NCBI GenBank assembly: GCA_021811565.1
Contig: JAJZOL010000231.1
Span: 1-34,675 of the forward strand
DNA from: a bacterium
Lineage (GTDB): Bacteria; Armatimonadota; Chthonomonadetes; Chthonomonadales; CAJBBX01
Direction: 5' to 3'
Length of the DNA stretch: 34,675 nt
Shown: piece after piece, positions 19,967 to 29,435 of the stretch
How positions within the stretch are numbered: position 1 is the first letter of the stretch
Layout of the letters: each line of letters opens with the position of its first letter
Made by a program: the position numbers and the translations under genes
Notes under the pieces: generated by a model
What the model saw: only the letters and a program-made list of their open reading frames with translations
Told to the model about the DNA's origin: nothing
The model's database searches: none

Positions 19967-20086
19967 TTTTTCCCCTCTACGGATTTGAATGGAAGAAGAA
20001 GCTATCCCCCCCCACCACTTCGATGAAAGAGTGCGGAGTTTGAATCCTTTCGGATTGATGACTTGTCACCCATCCACCTGACACTA

Positions 20087-20122
20087 AAAAAAAAATGGAG
20101 GATGCCTGGTCGGTCATCCTCC
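20087..20122 (-). terminator. Rho-independent terminator downstream of the DUF1559-type gene
   Basis: Minus strand reads GGAGGATG...CATCCTCC followed by a run of T's (ATTTTTTTTTTAG). Confidence 0.75.
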
Positions 20123-20269
20123 AAAGGGGGGCGTGTTCTCCATTGAATGCGGGAATTCTCTCCGCTATGAGGGCTATCGCGACCCTGGGCTTTTGTCCGC
20201 TCGAACGATGCCACCTATCCGTTGGGAATCTCTCCATCGGAATATGTTATTGTTGAGCCATAACCCTAA

Positions 20270-21205
20270 TCAGTTGCAGTTGGGGTGCGGCGCATTTTGA
20301 TCGGTCGCCCAATAACAGATATTATCTATCAGTTGGGCATAGGGTATGGCCTTCGCATGACCGTCCGTAAAGACGCAGTTCACCATTCCCATGTGCCTTG
20401 ACGCACCATCCTGGAGCGCCTGGGCGGGGGGAGTGTCCACCCACTGTCCGTTTTGCACATTCCAACTCCATTTCGAATTGCCGATGTTCTTCCAGTAATT
20501 CTGATAGAAAGGCGACTGGTAATTCGCATAGCTGAGATCCGCACCGTTCGCCGCCTCGTTGATAAGATGTCCGGTGACGTTGGCGACATCCGGCCCCGCG
20601 CCATAGTAGGTTGCGTCGCAAATGAGCACGATGGTTCGAGGCACCGCCGCTTCGTTCACCACCGATACAGCGCTGGAGTTGTCGGCGTATCGATTTGCGG
20701 GGCTGAGCCAGAGATCGTTGTGACCGTAGCTGTTTTGTCCGCCGTATCCCACGCCACCGCATCCCACGCTCGTATTGTTGGCTGATCCGCCGCATGGAAC
20801 CCCGTCGGTGTTCGTGCCAACCCAGGCGTTTGGATTATCAGGACACTTAAAGATATCCAAACTCTTCACGTAGGGCTGTAGGATGCTAATCCAGAAGGTT
20901 TTCACTGCAGCGGCGCCATTGATGGGGCTGTTCGCTCCCCCGGTGATTGGGATCATAGGATTGGTTCCCGGTCCCGAGTTCCAGCGATGGGGGTAAAATG
21001 TGCCATCGTAGTCCTGAAGATACATCATCGTGGCCAAGCCCATTTGCTTCATATTGGACAGGCAGACCGCCTGCTCCGCCTTCGATCGCGCCTGTGCGAA
21101 AACAGGGAAAAGAATCGCCGCCAATATCGCTATAATCGCGATAACCACGAGTAGCTCAATCAGCGTGAAACCGTTTCGATATTGTCTTTTCGTAAACACT
21201 TCCAT
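20270..21205 (-). CDS. Prepilin-type N-terminal, DUF1559-type protein (H-X9-DG C-terminal motif)
   Basis: N-terminal [45 protein letters not shown]-terminal [17 protein letters not shown] fits H-X9-DG. Confidence 0.9.
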   Translation of the reverse strand: MEVFTKRQYRNGFTLIELLVVIAIIAILAAILFPVFAQARSKAEQAVCLSNMKQMGLATMMYLQDYDGTFYPHRWNSGPGTNPMIPITGGANSPINGAAAVKTFWISILQPYVKSLDIFKCPDNPNAWVGTNTDGVPCGGSANNTSVGCGGVGYGGQNSYGHNDLWLSPANRYADNSSAVSVVNEAAVPRTIVLICDATYYGAGPDVANVTGHLINEAANGADLSYANYQSPFYQNYWKNIGNSKWSWNVQNGQWVDTPPAQALQDGASRHMGMVNCVFTDGHAKAIPYAQLIDNICYWATDQNAPHPNCN

Positions 21206-21397
21206 CTCCTTTCCGAATCTGTCGAGTGTGAAAGGAAGCCCTCAAGAACCGCCATATCGCCTTTGACACTGCGCCTTTGCGGAATGCGTTCCCGGGTTTC
21301 ATGATCGTGTTTATTATAAGAGGTCAAGGTTAAAAGGGGTTTAAGGGAAGATTAATCTTTTGTAAATTTTACGGAGGAGGGCGAACGGGGATGGAGC

Positions 21398-23866
21398 CTA
21401 TTTAAACACCAAGAGCAATAAAAGAAACTCCTCCGAACCCATCACGCCCTCGCGCGTCCTTTTTTCCATCCAGTCAACGATAGCCTGAACGCTTTTTGAT
21501 TCCTTTTGATCGCTCGCATATCTTAACAGTATCTGCGCTGAATCCACAAACCGGCCGTCCTGATAGTGTTCGGCAGCCAACTGGAGGGATCGGTATCTTC
21601 GCTTGGCGCTAAAGGATTCCCTGCTTGTCGCTCGGTCTTTTCTGAGCATCTCCTGGAAAATCCTCGATACCGCTTGATCCCGTTCGTAACTTTCCATTGC
21701 TAGGATTGGATAGAGTCGATCCTCCACACCGACTAGGTTCCCGATCGCGTTAATGATCTGCTTTCGCGCTACGGGAGAGTGAACGACTTCCAGCGACGCC
21801 AAAAGGTTCGGGATGGCTTCCGAGGCGCCGCACATCGCCAGCGATACGGCAATGCGAGAGATCATGGCGGAATCGTTTTGCTGATCCAAGAGTTTCATCA
21901 ATGCGGAAGCGGATCTCTTGGAGCCGATATCCCCCAATGCTCGCACAATGGCGCGTTGCAAGGAGGCGTTACCGTTTTCCAAATACTGTTCAAGCTCTCT
22001 CGCAACCCTTTCCGACCCGGAATTCCCCAACGCTCGAATGCACGCCTCCGCCAAACCCGGCTTGTTTTTTGTGGTTTCGGAATTCAAAGCCTTAAGGAGC
22101 AACTCCTGAGACTCAACGCATCTTATTTTCCCAATGGCTTTGGCGGCGGCGAGGCTATCAATTGTTTCACCCGATTCAAGAACCTCGCCCAAGGCATTCA
22201 CCGCTTGGGAATCCCCGATGGAACCCAACGCCAGTGCACACTCCTCCACGATGCCTGACGCAGGATCGGCGAGTTTCGAAAGCAAGGCGGGCGTCGCTCG
22301 AACATCCCTGATCTCCCCCAATGCAATCGCCGCCTCTTCACGCACATGAAGGCTGGGGTCGTCCAAGGCTGCTATGAGTTCATCCACAGCCAATGTGGTG
22401 CGACTGCTTTTTAATGATTGCGCCGCCTCCAGTTTCTCCCCTTCGTTAGACGATTTTTGCAAACGTCTAATTTGCTTCCAGGAGCCAACCGGGGCACTGC
22501 CGAGCTGTGCCAAAACCTCCTTGGCGCTTGCCGAGCCCCTCTCCACCACCGGTTTCAAAGAGGCGAGTGCCACAAAGCGGAAGATGGTGTTAATGAAAAA
22601 TACGATCTGGTAATTCCCGACAAGGATATCCTCGACGACAAAATGAACCGGCTTAAAGGCTGTCATCAATATTCCGCTTAGGATGGGGGCGACACCCCCT
22701 GCTAATCCCACAACAGCGGACCATGCCCCGACGTAAACGGATTTATTCTTCATCGGAGTGGATGCTATCAGGAGATTGAACTGCCCTAATCCGACACCCG
22801 CCCAGAAAACACCTGATGCGGTATTAATGAACGTAACAATCAAATACGCCATCAAAAGATGTTTTCGCGTGGTGAAATCCCATATGAGAGGCAACAGAGC
22901 CACGCCGGCGGTTGAGATGGCAATGATAGGTTTGTTCCCGAACTTATCCCCGATGTAACCCCACAAGGGCAAGGATAGCATGGATAAAAGGCTAGTGTAT
23001 ACCGTAAATATCTGGATGACGGTGTAACTGAATTTTAGCTTTTCCAACTGGTACACGAGAAAAAATGGCGCGGCGAAGAACTGGGAGAAGGCGAACAGGC
23101 CGCCAAACAACACATATGCTCGAAACTCACGATCCAGAAATGGCATGCGATAGAAGGAGAGCGCCCCTTTCAAGCCTGCTTTGTGGTTCACATCGCTTCG
23201 AACCATGGGAGGCTCCGCCTGATGCATCAACGCCGCAAAACTCAACAAAGCGCAGACTACTGCCGTGGCGAACAGACAGGCGAAACCGATTCTCTCCGGA
23301 AAACGGTGATACTTTGTGGACTGATCCAGAAACCAGCCCGCAGGCATGGAGATGATGAGAGTCGTCAGTCCGCCCAACATATTCCGCTTACCAAAATAAC
23401 GCCCTCTCATATCCTGAGGAACTAGATCGGATATCCATGAGGACCAAGCCGGTTGTGTGATGCTAAGAAGCACATTGGATAGCAAGAAGAGTATGGCGAA
23501 AACAAGGAACCTAAAATGAGGAGGGACTATGAAAGGGATTAAAAGGATGGGCAGAAAAAGGATCCGACCTATCAACGAATAGGTACCGCAGAATCTTTTT
23601 CTATTTCCGCTCAACTCAACGAAATAGGAGGAGACGATTTGAAACAGTCCCGCCAGCATGGGGACTGAGAAGATGATCCCCATCCAGAAGTCGTTCGCCT
23701 TGAGATAAAGAGCGAAACCAGTTAGAAATGCTCCACCTGTAAGAATGGCGAACGCAGTGGCGTAAACGGCGTCCCAGTTGGAGTATTTCAGGGCGCGCAT
23801 GATCTCAAGGCGGTTTAACTGGGGTTTTTCAGCGTTCATTCGGGTGTTTGTCGCCTTCGTTCTCAA
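21398..23866 (-). CDS. MFS transporter with C-terminal HEAT/PBS-lyase-like repeat domain
   Basis: 822 aa. About 430 aa of TM segments (MRGRYFGKRNMLGGLTTLIISMPAG, LPLWGYIGDKFGNKPIIAIS), then repeats such as LDDPSLHVREEAAIALGEIRDVRATPALL, EECALALGSIGDSQAVNAL and QRAIVRALGDIGSKRSASALMKLL. Confidence 0.88.
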   Translation of the reverse strand: MRTKATNTRMNAEKPQLNRLEIMRALKYSNWDAVYATAFAILTGGAFLTGFALYLKANDFWMGIIFSVPMLAGLFQIVSSYFVELSGNRKRFCGTYSLIGRILFLPILLIPFIVPPHFRFLVFAILFLLSNVLLSITQPAWSSWISDLVPQDMRGRYFGKRNMLGGLTTLIISMPAGWFLDQSTKYHRFPERIGFACLFATAVVCALLSFAALMHQAEPPMVRSDVNHKAGLKGALSFYRMPFLDREFRAYVLFGGLFAFSQFFAAPFFLVYQLEKLKFSYTVIQIFTVYTSLLSMLSLPLWGYIGDKFGNKPIIAISTAGVALLPLIWDFTTRKHLLMAYLIVTFINTASGVFWAGVGLGQFNLLIASTPMKNKSVYVGAWSAVVGLAGGVAPILSGILMTAFKPVHFVVEDILVGNYQIVFFINTIFRFVALASLKPVVERGSASAKEVLAQLGSAPVGSWKQIRRLQKSSNEGEKLEAAQSLKSSRTTLAVDELIAALDDPSLHVREEAAIALGEIRDVRATPALLSKLADPASGIVEECALALGSIGDSQAVNALGEVLESGETIDSLAAAKAIGKIRCVESQELLLKALNSETTKNKPGLAEACIRALGNSGSERVARELEQYLENGNASLQRAIVRALGDIGSKRSASALMKLLDQQNDSAMISRIAVSLAMCGASEAIPNLLASLEVVHSPVARKQIINAIGNLVGVEDRLYPILAMESYERDQAVSRIFQEMLRKDRATSRESFSAKRRYRSLQLAAEHYQDGRFVDSAQILLRYASDQKESKSVQAIVDWMEKRTREGVMGSEEFLLLLLVFK

Positions 23867-23973
23867 AGTGAAGCATTATTGATACTTTGGAGCCGCCTTG
23901 GAAATGACTTCCTACAGCGCTCCATCCATCGTTTTCAAACTCAAAATGAACACCGTTTGCGGAGTTGCGCATA

Positions 23974-24005
23974 AAACGGCGCCCATATTATTATGGGCGC
24001 CGTTT
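23974..24005 (-). terminator. Strong hairpin terminator
   Basis: AAACGGCGCCCATA-TTAT-TATGGGCGCCGTTT: 14-bp perfect stem, with TTTTAT at the 3' side on the minus strand, downstream of the 24055..24450 gene. Confidence 0.75.
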
Positions 24006-24054
24006 ACTCGATTTAACACAAGAATGTGTTAAGCTTCCAAAACCTAATAAAGGC

Positions 24055-24450
24055 TTAGCTCTTCATCGGGCACATCGCACCGGATTTCTTGCTCATTCCG
24101 GACATGTTTTTCATATTCTTCATGCCTTTCATGCCCTTCATTTTCATCATCATCATATGCTGTTTCTTCAGAGCCACGGCAATCTTTTGATACTTTTGCT
24201 TTAAAGACAGCTTATTGAACATCGGGGGACAGCTTTTGCAGCAAAAAAGCACTTTATACTTGCCAACCACTTCGCTGCCTGCGCCCTTTCCCTTCACCCA
24301 TTGATCGGTGATAGGGCAAACACGCACCAGAACAAGCTTATGAATCGCTTTGGATTTGGGATGAGCCTTTGTTTTGGCATGAGCCACTCCATAAGACGCT
24401 CCACCTATTAAAAGAACCGCCACGACCCACGACAAAGCCTTTTTAACCAT
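24055..24450 (-). CDS. Secreted small protein: Cys pair motif (YHS/metal-binding-like) and Met/Lys-rich tail
   Basis: MVKKALSWVVAVLLIGGASYGVAHA signal; VCPITDQWVKGKGAGSEVVGKYKVLFCCKSCPPMF; tail HMMMMKMKGMKGMKNMKNMSGMSKKSGAMCPMKS. RBS GGAGG before the ATG at 24450. Confidence 0.75.
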   Translation of the reverse strand: MVKKALSWVVAVLLIGGASYGVAHAKTKAHPKSKAIHKLVLVRVCPITDQWVKGKGAGSEVVGKYKVLFCCKSCPPMFNKLSLKQKYQKIAVALKKQHMMMMKMKGMKGMKNMKNMSGMSKKSGAMCPMKS

Positions 24451-24645
24451 GTTAACCTCCATAAAAAATGTATCATCCGTCATAAGGTGAACGAATACAT
24501 TTTAGATACGCAACGAACACTTTAATAAGTTTCATCCTCGGTATATTTATTTATTCTTAAAAAGTATTGTCATTCATCATTTTCTGGCATTTCATCCAGC
24601 GTGATCGAAAAGATAAAAGCATATTTTTCTGATCTTGCTAACACC

Positions 24646-25065
24646 TCAGTAAGCCACTGGACGATCCGCCGTTCGATCCGCCGCCGGAAGGCTGTAATCC
24701 GTCTCCTCGAATTTGACCACTTTTCGGGACGCCGCAACTTGGAGCAGGTGCACATAGGAGCATCGGGACCAGATCGCCTCCCCACGGTTCCAGTAGATGA
24801 GAAGCGCCTGTTTCCCATCCGTGGTGGGGGTCCATCCGTCCACCCCGCCACCCGTAAAAAGCACTACCCGAGTGTAGGGCTTGATAGGCACATCATCCGT
24901 AAAGATATAAGTTTCCTGAGCCGACTTGCCGGCATTCCCCGAGAGCCATGCATCCCCTGTTAAAGCCCAGCCTTTGAGAGATACGGTCGATATGCCGAGA
25001 TTTTGCAACACAACGTATTCCTTGCCCGGAGTGTCTCCCGGATGCAGTTCCACAATTTTCAACAT
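24646..25065 (-). CDS. Lamin-tail-domain (LTD)-like protein
   Basis: MLKIVELHPGDTPGKEYVVLQNLGISTVSLKGWALTGDAW...IYIFTDDVPIKPYTRVVLFTGGG-like pattern (the actual segment reads ETYIFTDDVPIKPYTRVVLFTGGG). Start reassigned to the ATG with a GGAG RBS. Confidence 0.6.
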   Translation of the reverse strand: MLKIVELHPGDTPGKEYVVLQNLGISTVSLKGWALTGDAWLSGNAGKSAQETYIFTDDVPIKPYTRVVLFTGGGVDGWTPTTDGKQALLIYWNRGEAIWSRCSYVHLLQVAASRKVVKFEETDYSLPAADRTADRPVAY

Positions 25066-25118
25066 CGCCCCGCTCCTTTCGTGATGAATGATAATACGAT
25101 CGTTCCGAAGATGTGATA

Positions 25119-27902
25119 TTACGAACAACCCAGCACGGCGCCGCAGTTCAAACATTTGTAACAGGCGCCGTTACGCACCATGAGCGCCCCGCACTCCGAG
25201 CAGGCTGGAGCGTCGGATTGAAGCTGGAATATTTCCGCCTCCTTGGCGCTGAACCCGCTTGATGTGAGCTTCGTCTCCCGCGTTTCCATGGCGACGGAAC
25301 CGTTTCCATTAAGCGATTTCTCCTCCTTGGGAGGCTGGGAATCGCCCGGAAGAAATTTAACGCCCAGCCATCGGAAAATGTAATCCGGTATGGACTTGGC
25401 GAAACGAATCTCAGGGTTGGGCGTCATACCGGAAGGTTCGAATCGCATATGAGCGAACTTATTGCACAAAGTCTCCAAAGGCACGCCGTATTGCAGGGCG
25501 AGGGAGGTCATCGTGGCGATGGTGTCCATCAACCCCGAGATCGTGGAGCCCTCCTTGCTCATAGTGAGAAATATCTCGCCGGGGGTTCCATCATCATACA
25601 TTCCCACTGTGATATATCCCTCGTGCCCGGCGATACTGAACTTATGCGTAATCGCCTTCCTCTCATCCGGTAATTTCCGGCGAATCGGCATGAACTCTGG
25701 CGTTTCCCCCTTCGCAGTTGAAGCGTCCTTTTCACCCTCTGCCTTTTTAGTTTTCAAAGGTTGGGTGCGTTTGGAGCCGTCGCGATAAACGGCGATCGCC
25801 TTCAGACCAAGTTTCCAACCCTCCACGTACACTTGGGTGATATCCTCTCGGGAAGCGTCATTGGGCAGGTTCACGGTTTTACTGATAGCTCCGCTAATAA
25901 AGGGTTGAACGGCGGCCATCATTTTAACGTGCCCCATGTAATGAATGGAGCGGGAACCGTTGGCGGGAACGAAGGCGCAATCGAAAACCGAGAGTTGCTC
26001 GTTAAGCAGATGGGGCGCCCCTTCGATGGTGTCATTCGCGTCGATATATTCCAGGATATCGTTGATCTCCTGTGGAGAGTACCCCAGGTTTTCCAAAGCC
26101 TCGGGGACGGTATTATTCACCAGCTTCATCAAACCGCCGCCCACAAGCGTTTTGTATTTCACAATGGCTATGTCAGGCTCCACTCCGGTTGTGTCGCAAT
26201 CCATCATAAATCCAATGGTTCCCGTGGGGGCGAGCACAGTTGTTTGGGAATTGCGATACCCGTATTTCTCCCCCAGTTCAATCGCCTCATCCCAGCTCTT
26301 TCGTGCCGCGTCCATAAGAGGAGAGGGCGTATATTTCTCATCGATATGCTCTATGGCGGCGCGATGCATATGCATCACTTCCAGCATGGATTCCCTGTTC
26401 TCCGGGAATCGCGGAAACGCCCAACCATGGTCCCGCGCTAATATTGCGGATTGCCGATACGCCTCCCCCGTCATGATCGCTGTGATCACCGCAGCAAGGG
26501 CGCGCCCGGCGTCGCTGTCATACGCCAACCCATTCGCCATTAGAAGAGCTCCGAGATTGGCGTATCCCAAACCAAGCGGTCGGAAATCATGGCTGTTCAA
26601 GCCGATACGCTCCGTGGGATAGCTCGCGTTATCCACAATGATTTCCTGAGCGGTGATCAGAACGCGGCACGCATGCAGGAAGCTTTCAAGATCGATGGAT
26701 CGATCCTCATTGCGGAATTGCATCAGGTTCAAGGAGGCGAGATTGCAACTCGTATCGTCCAGGAACATGAACTCGCTGCATGGATTGCTGGCGCGAATAG
26801 GGCCCGTAGCCTTGCAGGTATGCCATCTGTTAATGGTGGTGTCGTATTGCATCCCCGGATCGCCGCATATCCATGCGCTGTTGGAAATCCACTCCATCAC
26901 ATCTCTCGCCTTAAATGTCTCCGCGATGGCACCGCCTTTCACATTGCGGGTGTGCCACTCCCTTCCCGCGAGAAAAGCCTCCATGAAATCGTCCGTGACG
27001 CGCACTGAGTGATTGGCGTTCTGATAACTCACGCTATCGTAAGCGCCGCCAGGCACATTGAAGTTGCCATCATATCCGGCATCTATCAACGCCCAAGCTT
27101 TTTTCTCCTCGTCCGCCTTGCAGGTGATGAAATGACGAATGTCGGGATGGTCCACATTCAAAATCACCATTTTCGCCGCACGGCGAGTCTTGCCTCCGGA
27201 TTTGATGACCCCCGCAAAGGCGTCGAACCCGCGCATGAAGGAGACGGGTCCGGAAGCGGTGCCTCCGCCTTGAAGAGTCTCCTTGGAGGAACGAAGCGAG
27301 GAAAGATTGGTTCCTGTTCCGGAGCCGAATTTGAAGAGCATGCCCTCCGTTTTCGCCAATGTGAGGATGCTCTCCATGGTGTCCTCGACGGAGTTTATGA
27401 AGCAAGCGGAGCATTGCGGATGAGGCTGATCCTCCAAACCGACGTTGAACCAAACGGGCGAATTAAACGCCGCCATCTGATGCAGCAGAAGATATGTTAA
27501 CTCGTCTCGAAATGCGAGAGTGTCCTCGTCGGTTGCGAAATATCTATTCCTTCCACCCCATTCCGCTATGGTGTAAGAGACTCTTTGGATAAGCTGCCTG
27601 ACGCTTTTTTCACGGTCTGGCGCGTTTAAGTGACCGCGAAAATACTTGGAGGCGACCACCTTGATCGCCTGCTGCGACCAGGATTGCGGTGCGTCGATGT
27701 CGTGTTGCTCGAACACCACCTCCCCCTTTCCCCCGGTGATGATCGCCGAACGCTTCTCCCATTCCACCGTCGCCCAGACATCCTGACCAGGCTTGGTATA
27801 TCGCCGCTCCATGCGAATGCCTTTCGGGGCATCGTTGGTTTCCTTCGTGCTGAAAGCGTGCACAGCGGCATCACTTTTTCCGTTATTTTTGTCTTGATTC
27901 AT
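25119..27902 (-). CDS. nrdJ: Adenosylcobalamin-dependent (class II) ribonucleoside-diphosphate reductase
   Basis: FNSPVWFNVGLEDQPHPQCSACFINSVEDTMESI, KFGSGTGTNLSSLRSS, NPCSEFMFLDDTSCNLASLNL, APTGTIGFMMDCDTTGVEPD, C-terminal CSECGALMVRNGACYKCLNCGAVLGCS. Start assigned to the ATG at 27902; the ORF extends to 28010. Confidence 0.95.
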   Translation of the reverse strand: MNQDKNNGKSDAAVHAFSTKETNDAPKGIRMERRYTKPGQDVWATVEWEKRSAIITGGKGEVVFEQHDIDAPQSWSQQAIKVVASKYFRGHLNAPDREKSVRQLIQRVSYTIAEWGGRNRYFATDEDTLAFRDELTYLLLHQMAAFNSPVWFNVGLEDQPHPQCSACFINSVEDTMESILTLAKTEGMLFKFGSGTGTNLSSLRSSKETLQGGGTASGPVSFMRGFDAFAGVIKSGGKTRRAAKMVILNVDHPDIRHFITCKADEEKKAWALIDAGYDGNFNVPGGAYDSVSYQNANHSVRVTDDFMEAFLAGREWHTRNVKGGAIAETFKARDVMEWISNSAWICGDPGMQYDTTINRWHTCKATGPIRASNPCSEFMFLDDTSCNLASLNLMQFRNEDRSIDLESFLHACRVLITAQEIIVDNASYPTERIGLNSHDFRPLGLGYANLGALLMANGLAYDSDAGRALAAVITAIMTGEAYRQSAILARDHGWAFPRFPENRESMLEVMHMHRAAIEHIDEKYTPSPLMDAARKSWDEAIELGEKYGYRNSQTTVLAPTGTIGFMMDCDTTGVEPDIAIVKYKTLVGGGLMKLVNNTVPEALENLGYSPQEINDILEYIDANDTIEGAPHLLNEQLSVFDCAFVPANGSRSIHYMGHVKMMAAVQPFISGAISKTVNLPNDASREDITQVYVEGWKLGLKAIAVYRDGSKRTQPLKTKKAEGEKDASTAKGETPEFMPIRRKLPDERKAITHKFSIAGHEGYITVGMYDDGTPGEIFLTMSKEGSTISGLMDTIATMTSLALQYGVPLETLCNKFAHMRFEPSGMTPNPEIRFAKSIPDYIFRWLGVKFLPGDSQPPKEEKSLNGNGSVAMETRETKLTSSGFSAKEAEIFQLQSDAPACSECGALMVRNGACYKCLNCGAVLGCS

Positions 27903-28129
27903 CCCGCTCAACCTTCCATAGTAAACAAGAGTTAATTGCAAAAGTTCAATAGCCGCACAATTACCGCGCGTATCACGCTTGAAAGTAACCCGACTGATTG
28001 AAGTTTGCATCTATTCCATATATATAAATCTTACGGCTGCAATTGCAAAATTCGGAAATGACGATTAATACCGTTCATTTCACGCTTGGGGAATCTTCGA
28101 ATATCGAATTCTGCAATCACCTGAGTGGA

Positions 28130-28270
28130 TCAGCTTTTCATGTTGGAGTGAGGCTTTAATACAATAGGCGGCAAATCCGCATCCAATAATGTCGGAACAT
28201 CGTTGAAAGTGAAGGGAGCGAATTCCACCGCTCTTTCACCTGCGTCAAAATGTCGTTCCGAAAGATTCAT
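28130..28270 (-). CDS. Small hypothetical protein between nrdR and nrdJ
   Basis: MNLSERHFDAGERAVEFAPFTFNDVPTLLDADLPPIVLKPHSNMKS (46 aa) with a GAGGGAAGC RBS before the ATG. Confidence 0.4.
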   Translation of the reverse strand: MNLSERHFDAGERAVEFAPFTFNDVPTLLDADLPPIVLKPHSNMKS

Positions 28271-28348
28271 GCTTCCCTCTTTTTGTACATACCAAGCGAG
28301 GAAAGAGCAATCCATTCGAAATACTCTTTTAGATTCGGATTGCATCAC

Positions 28349-28831
28349 TCACCTCTCCGTTTCCTTCTTGGATTTTCGCGTGAGCATGTTAACGATATCC
28401 CGAAATTCCGTTGCATCTTCGAACTGTTTATACACCGAGGCGAAACGAACATATGCAACCTGATCCAGCGACCTAAGTCGCTCCATCACGAGGTCGCCGA
28501 TCTCTCTGGAGTGCACCTCTTTCTCAAGACGGTTATAGAGCATGCGTTCGATATCATCCGCTATCTCCTCCAGATCGCTTGAGTTGACGGGGCGACCCGT
28601 GCACGCCAAATGCAAACCTTTCAACACTTTATCCCTGCTAAACGGCTCTCTACTCGCATTGCTCTTCACAACGTAAAGCTGCGTCTCCTCAATCTGTTCG
28701 AAAGTGGTGAAACGACGGTTGCATTCCTTGCACTCGCGTCTGCGTCGTATGATCTTACCGTCGGCGGCCTCTCTTGAATCCAACACATGATCTTCTCTCG
28801 AACCGCAGTAAGGACAAAGCATAGCTTTCAT
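28349..28831 (-). CDS. nrdR: Transcriptional repressor NrdR
   Basis: MKAMLCPYCGSREDHVLDSREAADGKIIRRRRECKECNRRFTTFEQIEETQLYVVKSN: zinc ribbon plus ATP-cone. Start assigned by the AAAGG RBS. Confidence 0.96.
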   Translation of the reverse strand: MKAMLCPYCGSREDHVLDSREAADGKIIRRRRECKECNRRFTTFEQIEETQLYVVKSNASREPFSRDKVLKGLHLACTGRPVNSSDLEEIADDIERMLYNRLEKEVHSREIGDLVMERLRSLDQVAYVRFASVYKQFEDATEFRDIVNMLTRKSKKETER

Positions 28832-28875
28832 CAACCTTTCAACATAAGATGTCCGCTCAATATGTTTGATGAATC

Positions 28876-28928
28876 TACCAATATCTTGTGGACATATAAT
28901 CATATCATCCCAATATGTTGCCTGTCAA
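28876..28928 (-). promoter_or_regulatory. nrdR promoter with two candidate NrdR boxes
   Basis: Minus strand: TTGACA (28928-28923), 18-nt spacer, TATGAT (28904-28899). CAATATNTTG-cored boxes begin at 28879 and 28911, exactly 32 bp apart. Confidence 0.55.
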
Positions 28929-29008
28929 GAACCATGAGAGTTTTTTTGAAAATATTTTTCCGAGAGGGATCACCTCATCCCGTCAAGCGGGATTTACTGT
29001 TTGTTTGC

Positions 29009-29037
29009 TTGACAGTCATGAGAAGATTGGATACAAT
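29009..29037 (+). promoter_or_regulatory. Sigma70 consensus promoter (plus strand)
   Basis: TTGACA (29009-29014), 17-nt spacer, TACAAT (29032-29037). Confidence 0.65.
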
Positions 29038-29435
29038 CAAATGAATGGATGCATTATCCAGTCATCTCCCATGCTCATTTAGACAGAGTAAGAGAAATGA
29101 CGACATGGATTCACCCCGCCACGACGCAACGCCCCTCGCCAGGTTATTGACGTCCATTTCACGCCTCCATATGGTTTGAACCCTTGATCACAGGATATAA
29201 GGTGATTGCAAAAAGCGGAAATCGAGGTTGTGCGCAATCAGCGCGGCATACGCGAATAATAAACGAGATTTTTCCTTTCACCGAACATAAGGGTTTTTGC
29301 ATTCTGATGGTATTGCATCATACGGAAGAAATGGCGATCACCGATCTTTTCGCTTTCGGTGATGACACCCGGGTGGTGAATTTCGCAATCACCTGTTCCT
29401 ATTGGATTTATATGTTATTTTTTTGCTGAGGGAAA

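Noticed and set aside
28008-28032. AT-rich ccatatatataaat as an NrdR box upstream of nrdJ
   Set aside because: Lacks the paired box and flanking palindromic bases; more likely a simple AT-rich promoter segment.
27903-28130. Possible cobalamin riboswitch upstream of the B12-dependent nrdJ
   Set aside because: No B12-box-like conserved sequence was seen; only short inverted repeats are present.
28977-28993. Small hairpin ATCCCG-TCAAG-CGGGAT
   Set aside because: Only a 6-bp stem without a T-tract; too weak to call alone as a terminator.
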